Part shown: positions 35,315 to 46,419 of the stretch, one piece after another
Position numbering within the stretch: position 1 is the stretch's first letter
Layout of the letters: each line of letters starts with the position of its first letter
NCBI GenBank assembly: GCA_930367205.1
Contig: OV884011.1
Location: 88,893,474 to 88,957,473 of the forward strand
DNA length: 64,000 nucleotides
Direction of reading: 5' to 3'
Source: Acanthosoma haemorrhoidale
Taxonomy: Eukaryota; Arthropoda; Insecta; Hemiptera; Acanthosomatidae
The notes under the pieces: model-generated
Database searches by the model: none
The model's input: the letters and a program-made list of their open reading frames with translations, nothing else
Told to the model about the DNA's origin: nothing
Translations under genes and position numbers: made by a program

Positions 35315-37401
35315 AATGTTAAGCACCAACATTGGCACCACAACCAAAAGTTGAGCATATAAGCACCAACATTGGGGGTCAAGATCCACGAATACACGAG
35401 GACGTACTTTGCTGTCTGTACTCACACGGAAACATTGCTGCACTATCTCTCCTGACACAGCCACCTATTGGCCATCAGATCCCAAAAGAAATCATGGTCT
35501 CCTTGACTTTTTCTACTACAATAGTTTAGGAACACTAAACTATTCACTCACGTGCCTCGATGAACTCTCCTCCGATCATAGTCTTTGATTATTAACCATT
35601 TCCCTAATACCAATTCACAAACTGCCTCCTCCCTCAATTATTAGGGGCCCAATCAACTGGGACCACTTCCGCCAGCTTCTTACAGATTCCGTAGACCTCA
35701 AAGTGTCCCTGAAAACATCCAAGACCTAGACGATACATTATTTCACTACTCTGGTCTAGAGGTTGGCTTGGGAGGCGTCGGCATCCAAAAATTCGCAATC
35801 ATAATCGTTTACCTCAGCATCTCAAAGATCTAATCCAATCCGAACGCCGCTCCAGAACAGTGCGGCAAAGATCCCACCATTGTGCTGATCGCCACACGTA
35901 CAATCAGCACTGCAGATTGGTAAAGCGGCTATTGGCATTATACCGTTCCGATTCCTTCAATTCCCACCACTCCTCTCTGTCTCCCAAGGATAACTCCCTG
36001 TGGAATGTAACTAAAAAAATCCTAAAGTATCACCCTGCTTCACACCCACTCCGTTGGGAACACCCTGGGTCCTGGGCGGGTTTGGGTGGTGAAAGATCGG
36101 AAGAATTCGCACTCCATCTTTTCCTTACTTTCACTCCTGACCTTACTCATCAAAACCATAATCATGGCACAACTGTTGAAGATTACCTCACTTCACCTAT
36201 ATCTCTCTCACTTCCACCAAAAGCCATTAGCCCCTCTGAGGTCAAATACCTTCTGAAAAACTAACCTTACCGAAGATCCCCTGGATATGATCTTTTTACT
36301 CCTCAAATTCTCAAACAACTCCCACCTAACCTACGTTTATAATTGCATTATCCAAACGACGCACTTTCCTCTCCACTATATTCCATTACTTTTCTATTCG
36401 CCAAACCCGGTAAACCACCCAATGACGCCTCATCTTATCGTCCAATTAGCCTACTCCCTATCCTCTCAAAAGTATTTGAGAAACTCGTATTAATACGTGT
36501 ACTTCCAATTGTTTAATCCAAAAACCTTTTTCCTACTCACCAGTTTGGTTTCCGTCAACGATATTCCACTGCTCAATAAGGCCTTCGCATTTTTTATTAC
36601 ATCTCCTCAGCCATTGAAACCAAACAGTATATTAATGCTGCCTTTCATGATATAGTTCAAGCTTTTCACAGGTTGTGGCACGCAGGTTGACTATACAAGC
36701 TCAAAAGATATTTACCACAGACCCTTTTCCTAACTATATAGTCCTACCTTTCAAACCACTTCACAGTTTTTCAGAGTTTCACAGGGCAGTGTCCTGCGTC
36801 CCATCCTCTATAACCTGTACACCGCTGATGTCCCCTCTACCCCCAATACCTTCTTGGCCACATTTGTAGATGACACTACAGTCTTGTCATCCCACCCAGA
36901 CCCCGATATAGCATCCCAAAACCTTCAAAAACCCTTGATGAGATCTAGTATTGGTGCAACCCATGGTGGATCCAAGTTAATGGAGCAAAATGTTGCCACA
37001 TTACCTTCAATCTCTGTCGCAAGTCTTGTCCACTAGTTTATTTTAATTCTATTCTTTTCCCAGTATCCGAGACAGTACGGCCTTTACCCTTCCATCTCGA
37101 CAAACGACTGACCTGGAACCCACAAACGATGCTAAAAATACTAGAACTCAACAGACGCTTTGGACAACTACACAGACTACTTCGAAGGACATCCCATCTC
37201 TCAATAGAAAATAAATTACTAATCTTCAAAGTTATACTTAAGCCAATCTGGACCTACGGAATAGAGCTATAGGTGACAGCAAAAGTCATCAAAAAACATC
37301 AAGCGTATCCCATGCTTTTAATCTAAAGTCCTGAGAACAATACTAAATGCCCCTTATTATGTTAGCAACAAAGCCCTTCATAACGATCTTACCATACCCT
37401 A
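35315..37401 (+). mobile_element. Jockey-A LINE ORF2 copy, 5' part of a split element
   Basis: Colinear with 29,105-30,760. It starts inside the endonuclease region at aagcaccaacattgg, runs through the SSDH-region, the linker and RT, and stops at ataccctA where a solo LTR begins. It keeps the segment around 36,300-36,640 (RT fingers, an IIQTTHFPLH block and the region ahead of the palm) that the 28-kb copy has lost. Its continuation is at 38,340. Confidence 0.88.
35390..37400 (+). pseudogene. Jockey-A ORF2 remnant
   Basis: Traces of endonuclease and RT. Landmarks: the linker frame 35,860-36,264 with AISPSEVKYLLKN at its end (RT entry motif), a palm-region stretch at about 36,840-36,900 whose catalytic motif now reads FVDDTTVLSSHPDPD, where Jockey-A normally has FADD, and the thumb motif blocks at 37,070-37,260. 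Many frameshifts and stops. The Ala-to-Val change in the FADD box is an extra sign of decay. It cannot encode a working RT. Confidence 0.82.
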
Positions 37402-38339
37402 TGTAGCGAAGCGCTAACTATATATGTAAATTACCCTACACTCTGGTTCATAATGTATTATAATAGAAATGCAAATCTGTGTAAACTTCTTGTAATAAAT
37501 CAGAGAGGTCGGTAGTCGTGAAACAGGTAACAGAGGGACGAAGGTCCTGCAATAAACCTGAGAGGATTAGCCACCTGACTGCCATAAATAGACCGGGCAG
37601 ACCTTCAGTCACTTCCGGCAGTCATAAAATCTAAAAGCCATGCCAATAAACAGTTCTATAGGGGACGAGCGGTCACGTATCGCTCGCTAGGTGTGACATC
37701 ATAAAACACCCCCTTTTAGGCCAACAGTTATAAAACTTAAGGGGGATTAGCCACCTGGGCATCATAAAACATACCCCCTGCAGCCAGGCTCCGCCTTCCG
37801 GTAGAGAGGGGGCACGGATATTTAAATCGAGGGTTTTCGCCCTGCAGACCCACTCTGTTTCTTAGTCTCCTCAGCCGCACTACTTGGTCACTTTACGCCA
37901 GGGCCACTTGGCCCTGGTAGGCTCACACCACTCTTTCCTTGTCTCTCATCCAGATAGCCGCTATCACTCGTCGCGATACCCCGGGGCCCTGGGAGTAAGC
38001 CTACTCAGCCTTCCACTAGTCTACTCTCTCGCTGCCACACCTCTGGGCAGTCACCTCACAGCCTCTAGCAGACCTCTGCCGACTTGTACTATTACGCTGC
38101 CGATCTTTCGCCCGAACTCTGAAAACTGGTCTTATTCTTTATGAACCTCTGAACCTCATCCTGAACACAGTGTATTGTCGGGACACATCCTTATCAATAA
38201 AATGGCGTCCGATATTAACGCCGACATGGAACATGGTCCATGTTATTAACTACAACAATCCGCACTTGTCACCAGGGCTAGGGCTAGAGTGATCAGGCAC
38301 TATCCTAGTGACGCCCCCCGAAATTGTTGCCACCCGACA
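37402..38339 (+). mobile_element. Solo LTR inserted in a Jockey-A copy
   Basis: The 938-base insert begins TGTAGCGAAGCG and ends CCACCCGACA, interrupting the LINE between ccataccctA and CTACATTCTTGAAC (intact at 30,761-30,780). The flanks CCCTA (37,397-37,401) and CACTA (38,340-38,344) look like a 5-base target duplication with one change. Promoter-like tatttaaatc (near 37,820) and a polyadenylation-like aataaaatgg (near 38,198) lie in plus orientation. The last third is related to the 2.5-, 51- and 63-kb LTRs (ttgtcgggacacatcc). It is far richer in G+C than its host LINE. No internal region remains. Confidence 0.85.
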
Positions 38340-38670
38340 CACTACATTCTTGAACTCATCCCTTCCAAGTTTATGAAATTCTATAGTAGCCTATCTAGCC
38401 ACCTTAATCCCGTAGCACAGTCATTGTACTGCTCCACTCATCCCTATAATCCTCCTCCTCGACAGTGCTCTCGTTCCCTGCTATAAATGCGTGACAGTGG
38501 GAGCCCTGGCAATGCATAGTTTCTCCAATCATGACCTGAGCGTCTGTGGCTCGGGCGAGGGAATGATGAATAATTGTAAACAAGGTATGAATGAGAACAT
38601 TTATCTCAATTACTTATTGCCTAATTAGGCAGATTGTATTTTTAGCACAATAAAGAATTATATATAAAAA
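38340..38670 (+). mobile_element. Jockey-A LINE, 3' part of the split element
   Basis: Continues the copy broken at 37,401: the end of ORF2 (ctacattcttgaactcatcc...ctgctataa, near 38,484), the 3' UTR (gcgtgacagtgggag) with an internal deletion after gtctgtggctc, then the terminal cacaataaagaatta and a short A-rich tail. Confidence 0.88.
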
Positions 38671-39325
38671 AAAATCCAATAACGTTACGTTAGAGGCGGC
38701 AGTTTGACGGCCATTTTGTGTCTGTAGGTGGTTCCGTCTTCCGTTATAGTCCATCTGTTAGGTTTATTTGCTTAGAACCGGAGACAAAATCTCTTTTTGT
38801 TGCCTTCTAATCGTGCGAAGGTTAGAATGAGTTGGCGCTTAGCTGAACAACAAAGGTACAACAGAAGTTGTAACTTGAGAAGATCCTAATAGATTCCTTG
38901 GCCAGGTACTGTGGAAGAATTCTAGGAAACGTTTGGGGATAAAGTACTAGAAGTAGATATTAAAAAATAAGTAAAATAATGATAAATTAAATAGTAATAC
39001 TAGTATATATACTTTTCTAAGAGTTAAAGAGGGTTGTGGTGGTAAAATGAAAATTCAGCTTCATGAGATGGAAGTTAAAGAGAGCTGGATAGATGTCTAG
39101 GCCAGGTTCTGAGAAAGATCTATAAGAAAAGATAGTACTGCTTCAATGAGATTTTGTTAGAGCGGCTATTAAATTTGTCTTGAAAAATTGTTTACATCTT
39201 TTTGGTGGTATCTTGGTCGTACGATATGCACGAATATAGCGTGAATATGTATTACCTACACCTTTTATAGTTTGAAACCAAATGGTTTCTTAAATTTATT
39301 GCCCCCAAGATGAATAATTCTTTTT

Positions 39326-39540
39326 TGTGTCAACATCTTCACCGCGAATAATTAGAAGTTCCCCTCTTCCCGGCCCAGCAAATATCCACGTATGTTTCCA
39401 TGTTTTAATAATAAAAACCTCAAAGCGTCAGTAAGAGAGGGGGAAACTAGTGTACAAAGCAGCTGTAGCCGCTGGTGGTCGCATCGGGGCAACCCCCCGC
39501 TACTGACCTGCCTATATAAGGGGCTTTAAGAATGTTTGCT
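39326..39540 (+). mobile_element. 5' part of a CCCGACA-family LTR, joined to a LINE
   Basis: Reverse complement of the right part of the 51-kb LTR: it begins tgtcaacatcttcacc, continues through gaagttcccctcttcccgg and agtaagagagggggaaactag, and ends in a TATA-like cctgcctatataagg. It breaks off just before the endonuclease frame at 39,560. The rest of the LTR (the half seen at 63.1 kb) is absent, so a LINE inserted here or a deletion fused the two. Confidence 0.72.
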
Positions 39541-39544
39541 CCCT

Positions 39545-42115
39545 TCATGACTAACTAACATGGTGAGTCACTTTATTCTTAACTTGAATACAGATGGACT
39601 AATGATCATGATAGACGAGGTATATGTGTTAATAGCACTCTACCAACCCGACATTATAGTACAAACAGACACGAGGGTTTCCATTCAAACCATCCATTTT
39701 AAGGGATCCGCTACGGCCACAGAGAGAGTCAACAGTTACGGTGGAATCTCGCCGTACGACATGGTATCACTTGGGAGGAAGTGGCTTCACCACTTACAAG
39801 TGATCCCTGGCTCCACTACCAGCCGGTAAAGGTAAATTTGGGGAAACCCATTTACATTACCACCTTGCATAGGAGACGTTACACGTCTTTCTAGGAATAC
39901 ACAGCCCTGCTACGCTCATGCGCACAAAGGTCTAAATACTGGGTGGTAGGTGACTTACATGCTACGCATACGTTATGGTATAACACCACAAGTAACAAGG
40001 CTGGGATACTCCTGGTGAAAACACCGTAAACTGTCGTACACCCCTAGACTTTTACCTTTCGTCATGGAGGCAACCCTCAAGCCACCTCAAATATAGACTT
40101 ATCTAGTGACCAGACAGCCACACAGAATCACTAGTTGTTCCGCTCTCGACTTTATAACGGCTGACCACAGGCCAGGTCTATACGCGGTGGATGGTAAAGT
40201 TGTGACCCATCGTCCTACGAGATGCTACTACGGTCGTGCCGAGTGGGACCTGTATCAGTCGCACATTTATCACAATCTGCATACAGTGCCAGTTCTCTGC
40301 ACAAAAGAGGAAGTAGATCGCCAACTTTCTTCCCTTACTGATGTGATCCTCAACGCCACGGACACAGCTATTCAAAAGTACACCCCCATGCCACCGACCC
40401 TGCGACCACTTCTAGGCCATATTCCTTATGAAACTTATTGCGCAATAATTGGAAGTATTTCTGTGGTAAAGGAACTCTAGCTAGGAGGACCAGAGATCCT
40501 CAAGCGATGGTAGTTGTGAATTATCTCACAACGCAAATCCGAAGCTTGATGAAACTCTGGAAGACAGCACGATAGCATGAGCGACTCCGTAGCATTCCCA
40601 GAAAATTCTGGAAGCTGTTGAAGACTATCAAAGGAAAAACATCTGCCGTCCGCCTTCACGAATGCGACACTCTTTTGACCGCGGAGCGACAACCAAACAA
40701 ACTGGCTGAACATGATAGGGATAGGGATATCACGGCTAGGACTGGCGACTACCAACCACCTCCTCTGCTAGAACAGAACAAAACAACATGTTTTACCTCC
40801 GAAGCAGCTCAAGGTGATTCTTCGCCAAGTCAGGGAAACTGATTTTTTGGGCACGACGGGATACGCTCATTTTTGTTGAAGCAAATGCCGAGAAGAGGAA
40901 TAGTACAACTCGCAAACTTGTAAAATTCGTGCATAAGATTGTAGTACTTTCCCGACAAATGGAAACAAACCATCGTATTTCCATTACTCAAACCAGCCAA
41001 GAGCGGAGACCACCCAGCCCACTACCGCACGATCAGTTTATTACCTCAAATGGGGAAAATTTTATTAAATTATCTCAAAGATTATTGCGCGGAAAATGTC
41101 ATCATTCCGCTCAAATAGATTGGGTTTAAATCCAGTCTAAGTACAGAACAACCCCTTATGAAATTACAGACAGAAGCTAGTAAAAATTTAAATCAAAACG
41201 TAGCCACGGCTATAATTTCGCTAGACTGCACGCAGGCATTCCACATCACGTGGGACTGCCTGGAGTAGCTCTATTCAATTCTGATTAATTTCCTGAAAAA
41301 TCTATCACTGCGGGTGAGGGTTGGTGATAGCTTCTTGGAAGCTGTGCCACTGACCTGTGGAGTCCCACAAGAAGGAGCCGTGCTATCCCCAGTACTTTTC
41401 AACGTGTATACTTACGTCTAAAATTGTCGGAGCCCGGTACAAAAACACGACAGTCGCTGCTTTCGCTGACGATATCACGGTGTACAGTAGCAGCATGAGC
41501 GCCAAGTTAGCTCTTAAAAAGGCCGAAATAACCTGTAACCAGATAAGTGAGAAATTGGGGAAACTCAATATCTCAGTAAACGCGGGTAAGACTGACTGCG
41601 TGAAGTACACTGCCTACTACATACTCTGTAGGAACGCAGAAAACCTCCCCAGCATACAGTCTCGTATATCTGGGCGTTAAAATGGACCTTCACCTCCATT
41701 TTAGCGGTCATTTTGCCAGGAAACTAAAACAAACACGCACGAAGTCTTAATGGCTCACGCGTCTATCAACATCGCCTAATCAATCAATACGCCTTGATAT
41801 ATAAGAGTGAACTCAGGCCTGCTCTGCTGTACAGTGCACCACTTTTTGGTCATTTGACTGAAGTGGCAGCGAGACGACTTCAACGATTTCAGAACGGAAT
41901 CCTCATGAAAGTGGTCAGACACATTACATTCAAACAGCGGAGAAACAGTGAATGACACGAGGACTTTGAGCTGCCTACGGTGGATGAGTTCATTCGCTGT
42001 AGACATATCAAACTCTTTGACTCCCTACACACATGACAAACCCCGTGTTCAACACGATGACCCCACCCCGTACCCCCTTCGATGGCAGCAATCAGTCAAG
42101 GTAGGAACGTTATAG
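39545..42115 (+). mobile_element. Second LINE (Jockey/I-like), ORF2 only, degenerate
   Basis: A plus-strand ORF2-like sequence of about 2.55 kb, distinct from Jockey-A. It starts at the endonuclease N-terminus and ends in a (ct)n run after a CCCC-rich stretch (42,050-42,140). No ORF1, 3' UTR signal or target-site duplication could be defined. Composition is less AT-rich than the flanks. Confidence 0.75.
39560..42040 (+). pseudogene. ORF2 of the second LINE (endonuclease-RT)
   Basis: Endonuclease landmarks: DEVYVLIALYQPDIIVQTDTR (39,615-39,680 region, with Thr-Asp where the family has the catalytic Glu) and VVGDLHATHTLWYN (near 39,945-39,985; family GDFNAHH). The linker frame 40,106-40,480 contains AEWDLYQSHIYHNL. 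RT landmarks: CGVPQEGAVLSPVLFNVYT (near 41,358-41,412), then after a frame change AAFADDITVYSSSMSAK (near 41,455-41,510). The tail has SAPLFGHLT-like and QRFQNGILM blocks (41,835-41,910). Several frameshifts and stops are present, and an active-site substitution in the endonuclease confirms it is dead. Confidence 0.78.
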
Positions 42116-42139
42116 TTTCTCTCTTTCTCTCTCTCTCAT

Positions 42140-44310
42140 ACTTTAGGTATTTTGTGATGTGTATTGAAATATTGTTTGGTTTATTAAGAAAAATTTATAT
42201 TTTATTAATACTATAAGCTATGAAATTGAAATAGAAATTTCTCTGCAGGCAATATAGTGTAAAGATAATCGCCTTGGGTTTAACTCAAGTCAAGGTTGCG
42301 GTGAGTCGATGAAAAAATAACTGCGGCATGGTACGACCATCCTCCTTGCCATGGAATCACTCTCTCAAACCAACAAGCCATACTTCTATACATCAATTGG
42401 ATTTAAGATCACTTCTGAAATGTTTCTGCATGCAATGAGCCTATAATAAGCCTCGCGCCTTTCCCTTAGTTGGTACGAGTTAAGGTTTGTTGGAAACTTA
42501 TCTGAAGACTGTTTAAATGTAAATCGTGACCTCGCCGGAACGTCAAAAACCTTGTAATTTCCGTGAAATAACTGACTAAGCTACATAAAAATGTTGTCCA
42601 ATATTATTTTCAAAAAGTATATGAAGTTTGTTTTTTATTTCAAATATTCCTTGAAATTTTTTACTGGTGTCTATCATTGAATTGTCTTTTAGAAGTAGGA
42701 AACTAATCCAGAATTGGAGTTAGTGGGGAATCTTATTAGCTTATTTGTGTTATTGGTTCATTATTGATTAATTAAAGTTCATAGAATTGTTTCCTCTTCT
42801 GATTGTTCGCACATGAAAAATTTACTCGATTAAGGTTATTGGTAGCCGTAAAAAGATGTTTTTTTCAATAAAACAACACTGCAAACAAAGAATAGTAACA
42901 TAGATTATTATGAGTAGGGTAAAAAAATACGTATATGTAATGCAAACATAAAAGTTATAATGTATTTCTGAAAAATGTTCATAAGTTTTTATTTGTTTTT
43001 AAAATTGTGATTTGTTTTTTCATTTGTCATCGCCTTTCTCATGGTGAGTTGCACTGGTCGTCCGTCGGCTATGTTATCACATTTTAGATGATTTCTATTG
43101 ATCAATAATGTAAGGTACGTATCATTTTATTTATGTCTTCTTGTGGTAAATCGGGACTTGGCATGTGCAACATAAGTATTTTACTTATTTATCTCCTCAA
43201 TTCAGTTGTTAGCACATAACCTGCTGGTTATGAATAATCAAAGTATCTGTATTTTGGTATCTAGAAGTTAGGGTAAAATTTTGCCCATGTGTTGTGAAAA
43301 ACCAAGTACATTTTTCGTGGATATTGGCGTAACATTGAATATATTCTTTCTAAAACGCTTTACGGCCGTTTTCCCATTCTCGGGGTGGGGTCTCTTTACC
43401 TTCTTCGACATGATCTTACAATTAGCCTCATTTTTGGTGAATTTTATCTGGAATCTATAACTTCTAATAGTTATCAGTTATTTCTAATAGTTATGTTCTG
43501 GTGACTTTCAGAACCCTACGATGACAAAAATTAGTCAAACGTAACTCCCTCGAGACTTGAAAACCTATCTGCACCCGGTGCTTGGCGTGCTGATGCACAA
43601 TGGGCTGTTACGCAATCTAGCGGGACAAAATTTAATGTAAATAAATGGTTGTTTTTTTAGGTCAAAATCATTTGTACTTAGTTAGAAACAGAGTTTAATT
43701 CGTCAATGTTTTGTACCCAATTAAAGGATAAACTTCGCAAGAAATCCTTTAATCCCCCCTCTCTCGGAAATTATAAACTTTCCAGGAAAAGGCAAAAAAT
43801 TATCACGTTTAGTTTACAAATTTATTTATTTATTCAAAATATAAACATACAATTAATCTAAGTAATAAACTAATGACACCTTACTAAAACTGAGCATGTG
43901 CAAAACTTGGGTTAGGTTAGTTTCAGCCAACAAACCTTCGAAAGTCAAAGTACTTGTATTATATAAGGTAATCAATCACTTGTATAACTTCATATACTCT
44001 ATTAAATGAAGTATAAGAGCAGAAAATATAGAACCTGGTTCAACGTTACTTTATTTGGTTCCTCGTCGATTATAAATATTGTAAATCAAAATATATCAAA
44101 ATAAAAAGTTTTTAATTCTCCCCCCCCCCCCCCAAAAAAAATGTTTAAGTAATGTGTTGATCAGATGCTGCCTGTCAGATCCTTTATCATCTGATGCCTT
44201 ATCCTTTATTTCTGTCCGGTGAGATCCTCCATGCACAGTTGACATGAAAGGTCAGCAAGCTCCCCTAAACAAATGTAACTTCCACTCCTACTTTACCTAA
44301 GATTATAAAT
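42140..44310. other. Intergenic, nothing recognised
   Basis: AT-rich; a poly(C) run followed by poly(A) at 44,121-44,141. No open frame with a recognisable motif. Confidence 0.5.
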
Positions 44311-44318
44311 ATATATAC

Positions 44319-44427
44319 AAGCTTCAACCAAATCTCTCTTTTTAAAAACACTTTATTGAGAAGTTGACACCAAGGTTGCAAATAAAATAGTTTACATATG
44401 TTTTGGATTAGCTGTGGTCATTTAACT
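44319..44427 (-). repeat. 3' LTR of the gypsy-like element
   Basis: Nearly identical to the 5' LTR over 109 bases (aagcttcaaccaaatc...ggtcatttaact). Its outer edge differs (atatataca in place of agttaaata), so the last bases are lost or mutated. A short purine run on the minus strand (atggaga, complement of 44,428-44,434) abuts it and may be the polypurine tract. Confidence 0.82.
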
Positions 44428-44588
44428 TCTCCATAGCGAAAATTGGACACTACTCCTGGAATGTTGGGAATAAGATTTTCATACAATTTTATCATAGTCT
44501 GATATTTATTATAATTATCAGAATATTCTGATTTGGTAACTTAAATAAAAACATATCAAATACAAAATATACTTAAAAGGTCTTGAAC

Positions 44589-44900
44589 TTAAAGGCTTGT
44601 TGCTACAGTGAGGAGTGGGAGAATAATAATTATCAGTATCATCTTTAATTTGATTGTTTTAAATTCTGTTTCAACCAAATGTTGTATTTTGTTGAAATAT
44701 TCATTATAGATTTCATTTCTTATTTGCATTCGGTCTTGACAATAAATTCCATAAACTTTATTAGGTGTTAATATTTCTAATAATAGTTTTTGTATTTTTT
44801 CCTGATCATTAATAAAGATATTATATCTATCTTTCCCGAATACTTTTTCATGGTTAATTCTATTTGAGCCTCTTTTTACTACAATTTGCCTTTTTTCAAC
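44589..44900 (-). pseudogene. Open region between gypsy pol and 3' LTR
   Basis: About 103 codons without an initial ATG, shifted in frame from the RNase H end. It is basic and polar at first (VKRGSNRINHEKVFGKDR) and ends in a hydrophobic run LKMILIIIILPLLTVATSL directly before the stop. It may be the RNase H-integrase linker or, because a membrane-like segment lies just upstream of the 3' LTR, the very end of a former env. Neither is certain. Confidence 0.4.
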
Positions 44901-44902
44901 AT

Positions 44903-45513
44903 TCAGACATTTGTTCTTTCACACAGCCATACTTGCTCATTATTACTAGCTTGTGAATGTTGTGTGATTAAACTGTCTAGATCTCCAAGGTCTTCCATTT
45001 CCGGAATTTCTACTTCTTCTTGAGTTTCTTGCTGTATTTCCTCTAAGTCTAGAAGTTGGTCAATGAATATCCCGTACTCAGGCGCGTGCTCGTCTAGTAT
45101 ATGTATTTCTGTTAAGTTTTCTTTATCAATTTCCATAGAGTTAGTTTCATTTCTTCTCGAGAGCGCATCTGCTACATGATTTCTTTTACCATTAATATGT
45201 TTTATTTCGAACTCGAATTCTTGAAGCTTCCAAATCCACTTTATAATTCTGCTATTTTCATTCTTCATAGAAAAGACCCATGTTAGTGGTTTGTGATCCG
45301 TCAACAATAAAAACTTCGTTCCGTATAGGTATGGCTTAAAATGTTGAGTAAAATAAACAATAGATAATAATTCCTTTTCTATAGTACTGTAATTCTCTTC
45401 AGTCTTAGATAATACTCTTGATGCGTAGGCAATTGGATGTTCCACGTTATCAATTGTTTGACCAAGTACTGCTCCAATAGCTTGATTACTTGCATCTGTA
45501 GTTAAAATAAATT
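44903..45513 (-). pseudogene. Gypsy-like RNase H fragment
   Basis: Ty3/gypsy RNase H degrades the RNA of the RNA:DNA hybrid. The domain begins at ILTTDASNQAIGAVL (first catalytic Asp, about 45,505-45,460; preceded by a stop). It continues with HPIAYASRVLSKTEENYSTI EKELLSIVY, LLTDHKPLTW and the end motif HINGKRNHVADALSR (about 45,215-45,165). The frame from ATG at 45,445 is open to 44,903, with an acidic linker (EEIQQETQEEVEIPEMEDL) after RNase H. It then stops, and a frame-shifted open region follows. The linker would normally lead to integrase, which is missing. Confidence 0.88.
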
Positions 45514-45669
45514 ACTTGTTCCAATCTTGGTATGCCAATATTGGTGTATTCGTCATTAGTTCAACAAGTTGTTGAAAGCTTTCTTGAAATTAATTGCTGC
45601 ACTAAGTGGCCTTGTAATCATAGCGTAGTATTTTACAAATTTCCTGTAATAGCCCGTCATACCCAATTC

Positions 45670-46026
45670 TCAATGCTTTTCTTTCTTCAGTAGTTTAAAT
45701 TGTAGAATATTTTTTATTTTTTCTGGATCTGTTTTTAGTCCATTTTGTGTCACTATATATCCTAAGAATTTTAATTCTGTTTTGTCTAATTGTATACTTA
45801 AATTATGTTTTCTTATTATCTGTAGAACCCTCTCAATAGCTTCCATGTGTTCTTTTTCATCTTTTGAATAGACAATAATGTCGTCTACATAAGCCATAGT
45901 TCTAGGGACGTTTTCTATAGCCATGTTTATCATTCTCTGGAATGTAGGTGGTGCATTACCAAAAGGCATTCTCAAAAATTCGTAATGCCCATTGTCGGTG
46001 CTAAAAGCTGTTACTGTTAAAGACAT
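45670..46026 (-). pseudogene. Gypsy-like reverse transcriptase fragment
   Basis: RT palm region: TAFSTDNGHYEFLRMPFG, FQRMINMAIENV, then the catalytic YVDDIIVYS (about 45,875-45,900) and KTELKFLGYIV. Between MPFG and NAPPTFQR the two residues usual in the family (as in MPFGLKNAP) are missing, an in-frame 6-base loss. The frame ends at a premature stop at 45,670; homologous sequence (GYYRKFVKYYAMITRPLS) continues in the same frame beyond it to about 45,590, where a frame change occurs. Upstream of 46,026 the fingers region is absent and leader sequence follows. Non-functional. Confidence 0.85.
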
Positions 46027-46274
46027 GTCAGATTCTACAAAAATAAAATCTAACCTTGGTTTTCTTTCTTCCTAAAAGGTGTCTTAAGTTTGGTAGGGTT
46101 GAAAGATGAGATAATAATGTTGACCTGAGTGAAGTATTAAAATACTAGCAACTTCCGTCAGAGTAAGTTCAATTCTTCAAAAGATGGATCCTCGATGATA
46201 GGTCTTTAAAGGAGTTTGCAACTATTCCGGTCTTGAAAGATTCCTCCATGAATGTTTCAGCGAAAATGCCCTCA

Positions 46275-46294
46275 GGTCCTGAGTTCGAGCGCCA
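46275..46294 (-). promoter_or_regulatory. Primer-binding site (tRNA-Lys-like)
   Basis: Directly inside the 5' LTR the minus strand reads TGGCGCTCGAACTCAGGACC. This closely resembles the Lys-type primer site beginning TGGCGCCCGAAC, complementary to a tRNA 3' end. It sets the element's orientation and the LTR edge. Confidence 0.8.
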
Positions 46295-46410
46295 GTTAAA
46301 TAAGCTTCAACCAAATCACTCTTTTTAAAAACACTTTATTGAGAAGTTGACACCAAGGTTACAAATAGAATAGTTTACATATGTTTTGGATTAGCTGTGG
46401 TCATTCAACT
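46295..46410 (-). repeat. 5' LTR of the gypsy-like element
   Basis: About 116 bases, ending on the plus strand in ggtcattcaact and starting gttaaataagcttc; it matches 44,319-44,427 with only a few differences. It carries ttttaaaaacactttattg (complement of a caataaag-type signal). Very short for an LTR. Confidence 0.85.
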
Positions 46411-46419
46411 ACATATATA

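Larger units (their letters stand above)
44319..46410 (-). mobile_element. Gypsy/errantivirus-like LTR element, internally deleted
   Basis: A compact 2.1-kb minus-strand Ty3/gypsy element: 5' LTR at 46,295-46,410, primer site at 46,275-46,294, decayed pol (RT and RNase H), a small 3' open region, and 3' LTR at 44,319-44,427. Autonomous relatives are roughly 5-8 kb, so gag, protease, most of integrase and most or all of any env are gone. The LTR termini AGTT...AACT and an AT-rich (atata) insertion site are in keeping with the gypsy/17.6/297 group of insect elements. It is an old endogenous copy and not functional. Confidence 0.85.

Noticed and set aside
46275..46294. tRNA gene suggested by the gagttcgagcgcca motif
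   Set aside because: No cloverleaf can be formed upstream; the motif is the complement of a retroelement primer-binding site next to an LTR.
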